A stretch of 64,000 nucleotides of DNA from Epilithonimonas mollis (GTDB lineage: Bacteria > Bacteroidota > Bacteroidia > Flavobacteriales > Weeksellaceae), in the NCBI RefSeq assembly GCF_900142325.1, contig NZ_FRAM01000004.1, positions 186,001-250,000 of the forward strand, given 5' to 3'. Below, piece after piece: positions 25,226-33,979 of the stretch. Within the stretch, counting starts at the first letter, position 1; every line of letters starts with the position of its first letter. A program made the translations under genes and the position numbers. The notes below the pieces were generated by a model. It was not told the origin of the DNA. It saw only the letters and a list, made by a program, of their open reading frames with translations, and searched no databases.

Positions 25226-27265
25226 CTAAAAGAATAACGACACTAAAAGGTCAATGATTTTTATCCCGATGAAAGGAATCAAAACACCTCCCAGACCATA
25301 AATCAAAAGGTTTCTCCTGAGCAATGCACTGGCGCCAATTGGTTTGTAGGCAACGCCTTTCAGAGCCAACGGAATCAAGATCGGAATAATAATCGCATTG
25401 AAGATAACTGCTGATAGAATAGCAGTTTCCGGAGAATGCAGGTTCATAATATTAAGACCCTGAAGCGCTGGAATCGAAGCGATGAACAAGGCTGGAACAA
25501 TGGCAAAATATTTCGCAACATCGTTGGCAATACTGAAGGTCGTTAAAGTTCCGCGGGTCATCAAAAGCTGCTTTCCTATCTCAACGATTTCAATCAGTTT
25601 GGTCGGATCATTGTCTAAATCCACCATATTTCCGGCTTCTTTAGCAGCCTGAGTTCCGCTGTTCATTGCTACACCAACATCGGCCTGAGCGAGAGCAGGC
25701 GCATCGTTGGTTCCGTCGCCCATCATTGCTACCAAACGGCCTTCGGATTGTTCTTTTTTTATGTAATTCATCTTGTCTTCCGGTTTGGCTTCGGCAATGA
25801 AATCGTCTACACCAGCTTTTTCAGCGATGTATTTGGCGGTTAGTGGATTGTCACCGGTTACCATAACAGTTTTGATTCCCATTTTTCTTAAACGTTCAAA
25901 ACGTTCCTGAATGCCCGGCTTGATGATATCCTGAAGTTCTACAACACCTAAAACTTTTTCATTTTCCGAAACGACTAAAGGCGTTCCTCCGTTGCTAGAA
26001 ATATTTTTTACGGCTTCTTCTGTTTCTTTCGGAAATGGATTGCCTGCTTTCTCTACCAAATTTCGGATAGCATCAGAAGCACCTTTTCGAATTCTGATAT
26101 TGTCATAATTGATACCTGAACTTCTTGTTTCTGCGGTGAACTTGATGAATTCCGAATTTTTGATTTCATAGCTTGAAGGACTGACTCCAGCCAATTCTAT
26201 AATGGATTTTCCTTCCGGCGTTTCATCCGACATTGAACTTAGTATAACAGCTTTCTTGAAATCTTTATCATCGATTCCGTTAGCCAAATGAAAATGCGTT
26301 GCTTTTCTGTTCCCGATGGTGATTGTTCCTGTTTTATCCAGCAAAAGCACATCTACATCTCCCGCTGTTTCTACCGCTTTTCCACTTTTTGTGATGACAT
26401 TAGCTCGCAAAGCTCTGTCCATTCCGGCAATTCCGATGGCTGACAATAATCCGCCAATCGTGGTTGGAATCAAACAAACAAATAATGAAATGAAAGCGGC
26501 AATAGTAATTGGTGTGTGGGCGTAATCTCCGAAAGGTTTCAAAGTCACAGTCACGATGATGAAAACTAATGTAAAACCTGCCAGCAAAATGGTCAAAGCA
26601 ATTTCGTTTGGTGTTTTTTGTCTGGAAGCACCTTCTACCAAAGCAATCATCTTATCAAGAAAACTTTCGCCAGGTTCTGTTGTTACTTTTACTTTTATTC
26701 TGTCAGAAAGCACTTTTGTTCCACCCGTCACACTGCTTTTGTCGCCGCCAGATTCCCGGATGACGGGTGCGCTTTCTCCTGTTATTGCACTTTCGTCAAT
26801 GGTTGCAAGACCTTCGATAATTTCTCCGTCTGAAGGAATAATATCGCCAGGTTCACAAAGAAATACATCGCCTTTTTTAAGTTCAGAAGAAGGCACGCTT
26901 GTGATTTCATCATTGAAAATATCACCAACAGGTTTAATCCATTTTGCGGGCGTTTCTTCCCTTGTTTTTCTGAGTGAGTCGGCTTGTGCTTTTCCTCTTG
27001 CTTCGGCTATAGCTTCGGCAAAATTGGCAAAAAGTAACGTGATGAAAAGAACTGCTGTTACGACAACATTATAAATCAAACTACCTTGATTTTGTTCGCC
27101 CTTCGCAATCCAGACGCAAACGCCAGCCATTACCAGCGTTCCTACCCAAACCATAAACATCACCGGGTTTCGGAACATTTTAGCTGGATTTAGTTTTATA
27201 AATGATTGTTTCAAAGCCTCATTCACGAGCTCTTTTTGAAACAAATTGTTATTATCTCCTTTCAT
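25226..27265 (-). CDS. kdpB: K+-transporting P-type ATPase catalytic subunit B
   Basis: 679 residues. The TGES motif (AITGESAPV), the phosphorylation site DKTGTIT, the TGDN motif and the hinge [14 protein letters not shown] are intact. It hydrolyses ATP to drive potassium uptake by KdpA. It lies between kdpA and kdpC, in the standard order. Confidence 0.98.
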   Translation of the reverse strand: MKGDNNNLFQKELVNEALKQSFIKLNPAKMFRNPVMFMVWVGTLVMAGVCVWIAKGEQNQGSLIYNVVVTAVLFITLLFANFAEAIAEARGKAQADSLRKTREETPAKWIKPVGDIFNDEITSVPSSELKKGDVFLCEPGDIIPSDGEIIEGLATIDESAITGESAPVIRESGGDKSSVTGGTKVLSDRIKVKVTTEPGESFLDKMIALVEGASRQKTPNEIALTILLAGFTLVFIIVTVTLKPFGDYAHTPITIAAFISLFVCLIPTTIGGLLSAIGIAGMDRALRANVITKSGKAVETAGDVDVLLLDKTGTITIGNRKATHFHLANGIDDKDFKKAVILSSMSDETPEGKSIIELAGVSPSSYEIKNSEFIKFTAETRSSGINYDNIRIRKGASDAIRNLVEKAGNPFPKETEEAVKNISSNGGTPLVVSENEKVLGVVELQDIIKPGIQERFERLRKMGIKTVMVTGDNPLTAKYIAEKAGVDDFIAEAKPEDKMNYIKKEQSEGRLVAMMGDGTNDAPALAQADVGVAMNSGTQAAKEAGNMVDLDNDPTKLIEIVEIGKQLLMTRGTLTTFSIANDVAKYFAIVPALFIASIPALQGLNIMNLHSPETAILSAVIFNAIIIPILIPLALKGVAYKPIGASALLRRNLLIYGLGGVLIPFIGIKIIDLLVSLFF

Positions 27266-27363
27266 TTGGAAAAATTTATTTTTTTTTAAATGTCAAATAC
27301 AATCGCCTAATAACTTGTTTTGTTTACGAATCTTGTTAATGGCGATTTCATTACTGATAAAAA

Positions 27364-29061
27364 TTAAATTGAAAAATATTCTGCAATCGGACCCAATCCC
27401 AATGCCGGAAAGAATGACAATGCTGCAACCAAAGCAATGACAGCGAAGACCATCAATCCAAATGTAGAAGTATCTGTTTTCAAAGTTCCTGCACTTTCCG
27501 GAATGTATTTCTTGGCAGCTAAACTGCCTGCAATTGCAACCGGACCGATGATTGGTAGATATCTTGCCATCAACATCACAATCCCACAGGCAATATTCCA
27601 GAATGGCGTGTTGTCGCCCAGACCTTCGAAACCACTTCCGTTATTGGCGCTTGAAGAAGTGAATTCATAAAGCATCTCGCTGAAACCGTGGAAACCTGGA
27701 TTGTTGAGCCAACTGGCGTAAGTTTCAGGATTACCGGCATAAGTATAACTTGCAATTGCAGTTCCTGCAAGAATCAAAAATGGATGAAGCAAGGCAATCA
27801 TCATTGCGATTTTCATTTCTTTCGCTTCTATTTTTTTGCCGAGGAATTCTGGTGTCCTGCCGACCATCAGTCCACTGATGAAAACGGCCAGAATGATAAA
27901 GATATAAAAATTCAAAAATCCGACGCCGACGCCGCCGTAGAAACAATTGACCATCATTCCGAGTAGTTGATTCATTCCGCTGATTGGCATAAAACTATCG
28001 TGCATCGAGTTGATACTTCCTGTTGAAATAACGGTGGTTGCGATGCTCCAATAAGCCGAAGCTGCAGAACCGAATCTGATTTCTTTACCCTCCATATTTC
28101 CCATCGTCTGAGAAATTCCCATATTAGAAATTGCAGGATTTCCGCCAGTTTCTGAAATCACAGTTGGAATCATCAACAATAAAAATCCAATTGTCATTAC
28201 ACCAAAAATTGTCCAAGCCAGTTTTCTTCTTCTAAGAATATAACCCATTGCGAAAATCATTGCTAACGGAATCAGCATTTGGGTAACAATTTCGACGATA
28301 TTGGTGAAATAATTGGGGTTTTCTAATGGATGAGCTGAGTTAGGACCAAAAAATCCGCCACCATTCGTTCCCAAATGTTTGATAGCGACAAATGCGGCAA
28401 CAGGACCGCGACTCACTTCTACCTTATCGCCCTGCAGATTGGTGATTGTGTCTTTGCCTTCAAAAGTCATCGGTGTTCCGTTGAATGCTAATAGAGAAGC
28501 TACTACAACAGCAATTGGAAACAGAATTCTGGTGCAACTTCTCACAAAAAAGAAGTAGAAATTCCCGAGCTTATCGGTCGTTTTTTCTTTCATTGCTGTG
28601 AAAACAATTGCTGCTGCGGCCATTCCGCAACCTGCACTGATGAATTGCCAAAGCATAAGGGTCAATTGACCCAAATATGAGATTCCGGTTTCTCCTGAGT
28701 AATGCTGAAGATTGGTATTGGTCACAAAGCTCACGGCGGTGTTGAAGGCCAGATCGCCGCTCATCGATGGATTGTTGTCCGGATCCAATGGAAGCCAACT
28801 CATATTGGTGAGTACGAACATTGCTGCTAAAAACCAAACTAAATTGATGGTCAACAATGCCAAGAGATGTTGTTTCCAATTCATTTCCTTTTCCGGATTG
28901 ATGCCTGAGAGTTTGTAGAAAATGTTGTCTATTGGGTTTAAAATTTTATCCAGCCAAGTTTTTTCGTTGCTGAACAGTTTACCAATGTATCTTCCAAGCG
29001 GTATCGCGAGAGATACGGTGAGAAAGAACATTAATATAATTCCTAAAATTTCTGAGTTCAT
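27364..29061 (-). CDS. kdpA: K+-transporting ATPase potassium-binding subunit A
   Basis: 565 residues, ten or more membrane helices. The four selectivity-filter regions are visible, for example SFVTNTNLQHYSGE, GTNGGGFFGPNSAHP, STGSINSMHDSF and SSANNGSGFEGLG. It binds and channels K+ in the inner membrane. First large gene of the structural kdp set. Confidence 0.98.
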   Translation of the reverse strand: MNSEILGIILMFFLTVSLAIPLGRYIGKLFSNEKTWLDKILNPIDNIFYKLSGINPEKEMNWKQHLLALLTINLVWFLAAMFVLTNMSWLPLDPDNNPSMSGDLAFNTAVSFVTNTNLQHYSGETGISYLGQLTLMLWQFISAGCGMAAAAIVFTAMKEKTTDKLGNFYFFFVRSCTRILFPIAVVVASLLAFNGTPMTFEGKDTITNLQGDKVEVSRGPVAAFVAIKHLGTNGGGFFGPNSAHPLENPNYFTNIVEIVTQMLIPLAMIFAMGYILRRRKLAWTIFGVMTIGFLLLMIPTVISETGGNPAISNMGISQTMGNMEGKEIRFGSAASAYWSIATTVISTGSINSMHDSFMPISGMNQLLGMMVNCFYGGVGVGFLNFYIFIILAVFISGLMVGRTPEFLGKKIEAKEMKIAMMIALLHPFLILAGTAIASYTYAGNPETYASWLNNPGFHGFSEMLYEFTSSSANNGSGFEGLGDNTPFWNIACGIVMLMARYLPIIGPVAIAGSLAAKKYIPESAGTLKTDTSTFGLMVFAVIALVAALSFFPALGLGPIAEYFSI

Positions 29062-29078
29062 TTTTTAATTTGTAATGA

Positions 29079-29112
29079 GTTAGATATTAGAAGTAAGAGG
29101 TAAAAAAAGTGG
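29079..29112. repeat. Degenerate intergenic TTAGATATTAGA-type repeat
   Basis: The spacer between kdpF and kdpA holds GAGTTAGATATTAGAAG followed by TAAGAGGTAAAAAAAG. The TTAGATATTAG word recurs at 33921-33950 and 40609-40686, also between genes. A related GAGAGGTGAAAAGTAAG word lies at 23349-23366. Confidence 0.4.
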
Positions 29113-29149
29113 CACATACCTACTAACTTTTTACCGTAAACTTTCACTT

Positions 29150-29227
29150 TTAAAATTTTTCCGGTTTTATAAGCACGTAACACATATATGCGAAGACGGC
29201 AAGGGCGATTATGAATAGAACGATCAT
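29150..29227 (-). CDS. kdpF: KdpF-like small membrane subunit
   Basis: 25 residues, MIVLFIIALAVFAYMCYVLI then KPEKF: one hydrophobic helix ending in the conserved L-I-x-P-E-x-F tail of KdpF, which stabilises the Kdp complex. ATG at 29227; it overlaps the preceding mini-gene by ATGA and precedes kdpA. A longer frame from 29425 runs through other genes and is not the real start. Confidence 0.9.
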   Translation of the reverse strand: MIVLFIIALAVFAYMCYVLIKPEKF

Positions 29228-29304
29228 ATTTTTTCGAAGTATTTGACGGTTAGAAAAAAGATGGCAAATAGAGCCGATCCTAAGAAAATTGTTATTGTTG
29301 TCAT
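29224..29304 (-). CDS. 26-residue membrane peptide upstream of kdpF
   Basis: ATG at 29304, reading MTTITIFLGSALFAIFFLTV then KYFEKI and stop. One helix plus a short basic end. Its TGA overlaps the kdpF ATG (ATGA), a strong sign of real coupled translation. Function unknown; possibly a further accessory peptide of the Kdp complex. Confidence 0.65.
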   Translation of the reverse strand: MTTITIFLGSALFAIFFLTVKYFEKI

Positions 29305-29313
29305 TGTTGAATT

Positions 29314-29448
29314 TTATGAAAATTGAATGATTGCGGCGACTACAAAAACACTGAGAATCACAGCAATATTGACGATTAGAATCTGAAATTGATGTCTGGA
29401 CCCGGAAGCTTTCCAAAGTTCCCAATCATGCCGGTTTTTGCTTTTCAT
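29314..29448 (-). CDS. 44-residue small membrane protein at the start of the kdp structural genes
   Basis: ATG at 29448, stop TAA at 29316-29314. A basic N-terminus with HDWELWKASGSRHQFQ is followed by one hydrophobic helix (ILIVNIAVILSVFVVAAII). It lies 9 bp before the 26-residue ORF and 11 bp after the 119-residue gene, fitting an operon. Not recognised. Confidence 0.6.
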   Translation of the reverse strand: MKSKNRHDWELWKASGSRHQFQILIVNIAVILSVFVVAAIIQFS

Positions 29449-29459
29449 TGTTTTGAACT

Positions 29460-29819
29460 TTATAATCCGGATTTGTAAACCTGACGGAAATAAGCCTTTT
29501 GCAAACCCACAGGAATCTTTTCAAAAATGAGATTTTTATAAACTTGGTCACAGGAAAAAATCATACTGTCCAATGAATAAATGAAAATGGATTCTACGGC
29601 ATTTTTCAAGGTATGGTCGCCCTTTCTGTAGATTTCATTCATTTTGTTGAGACAATTGATGAGGATGATTTTGTCTTTCTTTTTTATCAGTTTTTGGATT
29701 TGTTTTGTGAAAACATTGATGACCATAAAAGAATTTTTAGTCTTGTAGATTTCTTTGAACTCTTCTTCAGATTCAGGTGCAACTTTGATAATTTCCTGAA
29801 TGGCTTCTGTGTGATTCAT
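29460..29819 (-). CDS. Unknown cytoplasmic protein leading the kdp operon
   Basis: About 119 residues from ATG 29819, preferred because an A/T-rich leader precedes it; ATG 29840 and a TTG at 29900 are alternatives. Mostly helical and charged (ESEEEFKEIYKTKNSFMVIN ...), no signal peptide or membrane segment. Family not recognised. It is the first gene after the regulator's terminator and is closely followed by the small kdp ORFs, so it is part of the potassium locus. Confidence 0.7.
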   Translation of the reverse strand: MNHTEAIQEIIKVAPESEEEFKEIYKTKNSFMVINVFTKQIQKLIKKKDKIILINCLNKMNEIYRKGDHTLKNAVESIFIYSLDSMIFSCDQVYKNLIFEKIPVGLQKAYFRQVYKSGL

Positions 29820-29930
29820 TTTATTATTATTTTGAATCATTAATGCCAAGATACATTCCCTTTGATAATTTAAACATTCAATCCCATGGAAATCAATCAA
29901 TTAAAATTATTTTTTAAAATTTAAAAAACA

Positions 29931-29959
29931 AAAAAGCCTATCAAAATGATAGGCTTTTT
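29931..29959 (-). terminator. Terminator after the NtrC-type regulator gene
   Basis: AAAAAGCCTATCA-aaa-TGATAGGCTTTTT (29931-29959), a perfect 13-bp stem ending in a T run on either strand. It isolates the regulator gene from the kdp structural genes. Confidence 0.9.
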
Positions 29960-29976
29960 CTCAATATGATAATTAA

Positions 29977-31323
29977 TTATGATATTTTGTATTCTTCTAT
30001 TTTGCGATACAAGGTTGCAATCCCGATTTCCAGCAAACGTGCGGCTTCGGTTTTGTTGCCTTTGGTGTAATTCAGCGTTTTCTGGATATGGATTTTTTCT
30101 GCGCTTGCCATTGAGAATGCGGACAAAGTATTGTTTGCAGTTTGGGAAATTTTTGACTGTTGTAAATCAAAAGGTAAACTATTGATTGATAAAATGCTGT
30201 TATCTTCTAAAATGATGCTTCTCTCGATGATATTTCTAAGTTCGCGAATGTTGCCTTTCCACGAATGTTTTTTAAGAATATCAATATAATCATCAGAAAT
30301 AGAAATGATTTTTTTTCCGATTTTTTGAGAAAATTTAACAAGAAAATAATGGGCTAGTTCCGGAATATCAGAAGTTCTATCGCGCAACGACGGCAGAATG
30401 ATGTTGAAAATATTGATTCTATAAAACAAATCTTCACGGAAATTCCCTTTGTCTATTTCAGTTTGCAAATCTCGGTTGGTTGCGGCGATAATTCTAACAT
30501 TAACTTTCGTCGGTTTGCTGTCTCCGACTTTCAAAAACTCTCCAGATTCCAAGACACGTAATAGCTTTGCCTGCAAATCCAAAGGCATCTCTCCTATCTC
30601 ATCCAGGAAAACAGTTCCGTTGTTGGCTTCTTCAAAAATCCCTTTTGAATCTTTCATTGCGCCAGTGAACGCTCCCGCTTTATGACCAAACAATTCATTT
30701 TCCAATAATTCTTTGCTGAAAGCCGAGCAGTTGACCGCCACAAAATTCTGTTTATTGCGATTACTTGCATTATGAATAGCCTGCGCAAAGACTTCTTTTC
30801 CAGTTCCGGTTTCCCCATTTAGCAAAACTGTTGCGTCAGTTCCAGCCACTTTTTTAGCTGAATCGATAGCGAACTGAATCAGTTTTGATTTTCCGATGAC
30901 ATTATCAAAAGATTGCTTATTGTCAAGTTGTCTCTCGAGTTGTAAAACTCTTTTATTTAAAGCTACTTTTTCCAATGCTTTATAGACTAAAGGAATGATT
31001 TTGTTGTTGTCATCACCTTTTGTAATATAATCGAAAGCACCATTTTTAATCGCCTGAACACCATCGGGAATATTGCCGTAAGCGGTCAAAAGAATGACTT
31101 CCAGGGATGGATATTTATTTTTAATGATTTTTGAGAACTCAACACCACTTCCATCTGGAAGTTTCACATCGCTGATAACCACATCAATTTCCGAAACTTC
31201 GAGTCGTTTCTTAGCATTTTTTACATCAGAAGCCTGAAAAACCTCAAAACCTTCCAAACTTATAATTCTGGAAAGTAAAGTTCTGATTTTTTCTTCGTCG
31301 TCGATGATAAGGATTTTGTTCAA
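29977..31323 (-). CDS. NtrC-type sigma-54-dependent response regulator
   Basis: 448 residues: receiver domain with phospho-acceptor Asp52 (VISDVKLPDGSG), AAA+ core with Walker A GETGTGKE (170-177) and sigma-54 contact loop GAFTGA (217-222), and a C-terminal Fis-type helix-turn-helix (KTEAARLLEIGIATLYRK). It activates sigma-54 promoters when phosphorylated. Its place beside kdp, with a histidine kinase at the other end and no KdpE-like OmpR-type regulator seen, suggests it controls potassium uptake here. No good -24/-12 site was found near kdp. Confidence 0.94.
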   Translation of the reverse strand: MNKILIIDDEEKIRTLLSRIISLEGFEVFQASDVKNAKKRLEVSEIDVVISDVKLPDGSGVEFSKIIKNKYPSLEVILLTAYGNIPDGVQAIKNGAFDYITKGDDNNKIIPLVYKALEKVALNKRVLQLERQLDNKQSFDNVIGKSKLIQFAIDSAKKVAGTDATVLLNGETGTGKEVFAQAIHNASNRNKQNFVAVNCSAFSKELLENELFGHKAGAFTGAMKDSKGIFEEANNGTVFLDEIGEMPLDLQAKLLRVLESGEFLKVGDSKPTKVNVRIIAATNRDLQTEIDKGNFREDLFYRINIFNIILPSLRDRTSDIPELAHYFLVKFSQKIGKKIISISDDYIDILKKHSWKGNIRELRNIIERSIILEDNSILSINSLPFDLQQSKISQTANNTLSAFSMASAEKIHIQKTLNYTKGNKTEAARLLEIGIATLYRKIEEYKIS

Positions 31324-31340
31324 TTGATCAAATTATAGTG

Positions 31341-31348
31341 CAAATGTA
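31341..31348 (-). promoter_or_regulatory. -7 box of the response regulator gene
   Basis: TACATTTG on the minus strand, ending 17 nt before the ATG at 31323. It matches the Bacteroidota TAnnTTTG consensus. No clear -33 partner. Confidence 0.5.
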
Positions 31349-31417
31349 AATATTAAGTAGTTAGGTAAATGAACAATTTATTTTTTTGAATATGAAAAAA
31401 AATAAGATATTCCCTAC

Positions 31418-31457
31418 AAAAAAACAAACCCTTGAATATCAGTACATCCAAGGGTTT
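31418..31457 (-). terminator. Terminator after the tRNA gene
   Basis: AAACCCTTG (31426-31434) and CAAGGGTTT (31449-31457) with a 14-nt loop, followed on the minus strand by GTTTTTTT. It lies just beyond the tRNA 3' end. Confidence 0.8.
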
Positions 31458-31462
31458 TATTG

Positions 31463-31536
31463 TGGTCCCACCTGGGCTCGAACCAGGGACCACCTGATTA
31501 TGAGTCAGGTGCTCTAACCAACTGAGCTATAGGACC
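31463..31536 (-). tRNA. tRNA with CAT anticodon (tRNA-Met, or tRNA-Ile2)
   Basis: A 74-nt cloverleaf on the minus strand. The acceptor GGTCCTA pairs with TGGGACC, the D arm is GCTC/GAGC, the anticodon stem CCTGA/TCAGG encloses CTCATAA, and the T arm is CCTGG-TTCGAGC-CCAGG. The CAT anticodon is at 31502-31500. It lacks the features of initiator tRNA (no C1-A72 mismatch). Elongator Met and lysidine-modified Ile2 cannot be told apart by eye. CCA is not encoded. Confidence 0.93.
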
Positions 31537-31562
31537 TCAAAATTGGTTAAATTTTGTGTTTG

Positions 31563-31593
31563 CAAAAATAGTACTTTTTCTTTATCTACCAAA
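31563..31593 (-). promoter_or_regulatory. Consensus promoter of the tRNA gene
   Basis: The minus strand has TTTG (31593-31590), 19 nt, then TATTTTTG (31570-31563), a perfect match to the Bacteroidota housekeeping promoter. The mature tRNA starts 26 nt after the box. Confidence 0.8.
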
Positions 31594-31597
31594 CTTT

Positions 31598-31996
31598 TCA
31601 AGGTTTTTCTTGACACAATTCTACCAACACACCGTTGGTAGATTTCGGATGCAGGAAGACAACTAATTTGTTATCAGCACCTTCTTTAGGCTCTTCTGAG
31701 ATAAAAATAAAGCCTTGTTTTTTCAATCTTTCAATTTCATATCCGATATTTTCCACGCCAAATGCAATATGATGAATGCCTTCTCCATTTTTATTGAGGA
31801 ATTTGGCAATCGGACTGTCGGCATTGGTGGCTTCTAAGAGTTCAACTTTACTATCTCCAAGTCCATAGAATGACGTTTTTACACCTTCTCTTTCCACGGA
31901 TTCCTGTTTGTAATTTGGCTTGCCAAGAAGTCGGGCAAATAAATCATCCGAATCTGATAAAGATCTGACAGCAATTCCAAGATGTTCAATTCTCAT
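31598..31996 (-). CDS. mce: Methylmalonyl-CoA epimerase
   Basis: 132 residues of the glyoxalase fold with two beta-alpha-beta-beta-beta repeats. Opening MRIEHLGIAVRSL (His5 metal ligand), GEGIHHIAFGVEN in the middle and a C-terminal GVLVELCQ with the glutamate ligand are typical. It converts between (R)- and (S)-methylmalonyl-CoA in propionate and odd-chain metabolism. It follows a secreted unknown by 12 bp. Confidence 0.93.
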   Translation of the reverse strand: MRIEHLGIAVRSLSDSDDLFARLLGKPNYKQESVEREGVKTSFYGLGDSKVELLEATNADSPIAKFLNKNGEGIHHIAFGVENIGYEIERLKKQGFIFISEEPKEGADNKLVVFLHPKSTNGVLVELCQEKP

Positions 31997-32008
31997 TAAG
32001 TAAAGACT

Positions 32009-32740
32009 TTAAAATTTAATTTGTAACCCTAAGCCTTTGTTATCAGCCAGTGCAAAATAAGCAGGGTTTATTTTATTAATACCAGCTGTTTTATAATTAT
32101 TGACAGCTTTCTTCATTTGGGAATGTCCGGAAATTTTCATAACCGCTCCAGCTCCCATTCCGACCAATCCAATGATAATGGGTATCGGGCTTCCTTTTGA
32201 TTCAGGTTTTTGATTGGTTATTGTTGGCTCATCAGCACCTGAATTTAAATTGATAACAGCTCCAATTACAACACAAGCTCCTCCTCCAATTAGAAATCCG
32301 GTTCCTAAATTATTCAGCTTTTGACCTTTCAGATAATCCTGATTCCGGTTTTGAATAAGATAACTGATGATTTCTTTGTCAGAGCCTAATTTAGCAGGTT
32401 TATTGATAATTTTTTCCGGCTCAGTAATATGATTATTTTGTTGAGAAACATTACCAGAAATATTATCTGCTATCATTTCCTGAGCTTCATAAGATTTCAG
32501 ATTTCCATCATTATCATAATAAGACATTGATTTTACAGAATTATCATATAAAAATTCCTCTGCATTAGTATTTTTATCAGTATAAGTAATTTTACCTTTT
32601 TCGAATTTCAAATTCCTAAACTCAATGGTTTGATTGGTTTTTGTAACAATTGTTCCTTTCGAAGAAGTTTGTGGTAATGAAGTTTGTGAAAATAGAAAAA
32701 CACAAACGGATAAAGAAATCGTGGTTAATAGTTTTTTCAT
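32009..32740 (-). CDS. Exported protein of unknown function with a glycine-rich membrane hairpin
   Basis: 243 residues from ATG 32740 (MKKLLTTISLSVCVFLFSQ signal peptide); a start at 32761 would put seven residues ahead of the signal. After a beta-rich part (RNLKFEKGKITYTDKNT) two hydrophobic glycine-rich stretches (GFLIGGGACVVIGAVI and IIIGLVGMGAGAVMKIS) suggest membrane association. Not recognised beyond this; the layout is frequent among flavobacterial exported unknowns. Located between tpiA and mce. Confidence 0.75.
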   Translation of the reverse strand: MKKLLTTISLSVCVFLFSQTSLPQTSSKGTIVTKTNQTIEFRNLKFEKGKITYTDKNTNAEEFLYDNSVKSMSYYDNDGNLKSYEAQEMIADNISGNVSQQNNHITEPEKIINKPAKLGSDKEIISYLIQNRNQDYLKGQKLNNLGTGFLIGGGACVVIGAVINLNSGADEPTITNQKPESKGSPIPIIIGLVGMGAGAVMKISGHSQMKKAVNNYKTAGINKINPAYFALADNKGLGLQIKF

Positions 32741-32788
32741 AAGAAATTTAAATAGCCACAAATAATTTGTGGCCTGTGAAAATATGAA

Positions 32789-33550
32789 TTAATTATTAAA
32801 GCCTTCAATAATTTTTGAAAAGTCTTCGATTTTTAGTGCGGCGCCACCGATCAAACCGCCGTCCACATCAGGCTGAGAAAAGATTTCCTTAGCATTATCG
32901 GGCTTCACACTTCCCCCGTAAAGGATAGAAACTTCATCAGCTACTTCTTTTCCGTACTTGTCTGCAATCAGGTTTCTGATGTAGGCATGAACTTCCTGTG
33001 CTTGTTCTGCAGTTGCTGTTTCACCGGTTCCGATGGCCCAGACTGGTTCGTAAGCTATCACTACTTTTTTGATTTCTTCAGCGGATAAAGTGAAAAGTGC
33101 AGTTTCAGTTTGATTTTTAACAACTTCGAAATGTCTTCCTGATTTTCTTTCTTCCAGCTTTTCACCATTGCAATAGATTGGCGTGAGACCTTTGTCTAAA
33201 AGCGCTTTTACCTTTCTGTTAGCATGGCTGTCTGTTTCGCCGTGGAAAGTTCTTCTCTCGGAGTGCGAAACCAGGCTTCCGTCTGCATCAATGGATGCCA
33301 GCATATCTACAGAAATCTCTCCAGTATAAGCACCACTCGCATATTCTGAAACATCCTGAGCATACACGCCCACTTCCCCATTTTTGAAAACTTCCTTCGC
33401 AGCTGCAAGATACAAAGCTGGCGGTGCGATGAAGACCTCGCAGTTGGTAGCATTATTTTTTTTGTATTCCAAAAGCTGATACATCAGTTCCTGCGCCTCA
33501 GCATAGGTTTTGTTCATTTTCCAGTTTCCTGCAACAATGTTCTTTCTCAT
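32789..33550 (-). CDS. tpiA: Triosephosphate isomerase
   Basis: 253 residues. N-terminal GNWKMNKT (substrate Asn and Lys), catalytic His in SHSERR, catalytic Glu in AYEPVWAIGTG and phosphate-binding GGSVKPDN and GGLIGGAALK are all present. Interconverts dihydroxyacetone phosphate and glyceraldehyde-3-phosphate in glycolysis. It lies 7 bp behind the TerB-like gene. Confidence 0.98.
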   Translation of the reverse strand: MRKNIVAGNWKMNKTYAEAQELMYQLLEYKKNNATNCEVFIAPPALYLAAAKEVFKNGEVGVYAQDVSEYASGAYTGEISVDMLASIDADGSLVSHSERRTFHGETDSHANRKVKALLDKGLTPIYCNGEKLEERKSGRHFEVVKNQTETALFTLSAEEIKKVVIAYEPVWAIGTGETATAEQAQEVHAYIRNLIADKYGKEVADEVSILYGGSVKPDNAKEIFSQPDVDGGLIGGAALKIEDFSKIIEGFNN

Positions 33551-33557
33551 TTTGATA

Positions 33558-33908
33558 TTAATTTAATTTCCAAAGGTTTTTAAGTAGAATGTAGAATTTG
33601 TGCTCGTCATCGCTCACTTTGTTGTCAGCTTTGATAAGAGATTTTGCAAATTGAATAAAGTCTTTTCGCTCCTTTTCCGTAGAATCCTCTTCAAAACATT
33701 TCGCATGAAACTCGAAGTGATTCTGCCATTGGTCCGACGTCAGCTGAGCAATGATCTCCAACTCGTCATCCAAATTCAGGCGGAACGGAAATTCTTCTGC
33801 CATATATTCCTGAATTTTAAGTCCTTCTTCCGGCTTTATTATTCCATCGACTGCGGACAGAATCATCAGTAAATGATAGCCGGCGATTGGTTTGTTTGAT
33901 TTTCTCAT
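33558..33908 (-). CDS. TerB-like small helical protein
   Basis: 116 residues, all-helical, with AGYHLLMILSAVDGIIKPEE near the start and KADNKVSDDEHKFYILL near the end. These acidic-turn helical hairpins are the TerB (tellurite-resistance/COG3793-like) pattern. The function in this setting is unknown. A -7 box ends 4 nt before its ATG. Confidence 0.72.
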   Translation of the reverse strand: MRKSNKPIAGYHLLMILSAVDGIIKPEEGLKIQEYMAEEFPFRLNLDDELEIIAQLTSDQWQNHFEFHAKCFEEDSTEKERKDFIQFAKSLIKADNKVSDDEHKFYILLKNLWKLN

Positions 33909-33912
33909 TATA

Positions 33913-33920
33913 CAAATATA
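33913..33920 (-). promoter_or_regulatory. -7 box 4 nt before the terB-like start
   Basis: TATATTTG on the minus strand, followed by TATA and the ATG at 33908. If transcription starts at the usual distance the mRNA begins at or next to the start codon. Confidence 0.45.
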
Positions 33921-33950
33921 GATGTTAGATATTAGACTTAGATGTTAGAC
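33921..33950. repeat. TTAGATATTAGA-type intergenic repeat
   Basis: GATGTTAGATATTAGACTTA continued by GATGTTAGAC: GATGTTAGA occurs twice with an ATTAGACTTA between. Similar words lie in two other spacers (29079-29112 and 40609-40686). Confidence 0.45.
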
Positions 33951-33979
33951 CAATATGATATTTTTCCTAATATTTAAGA

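Noticed and set aside
29150-29425. 91-residue frame on the minus strand containing kdpF
   Set aside because: Only the last 25 residues are KdpF; the upstream part runs over two other small ORFs in a different frame.
29833-29849. Sigma-54-like promoter (TTGGCATTAATGATTCA, minus strand) before the kdp-leading gene
   Set aside because: The -24 GG is good, but -12 reads TC instead of GC, and the start of transcription would fall at or beyond the preferred start codon. Too weak to call.
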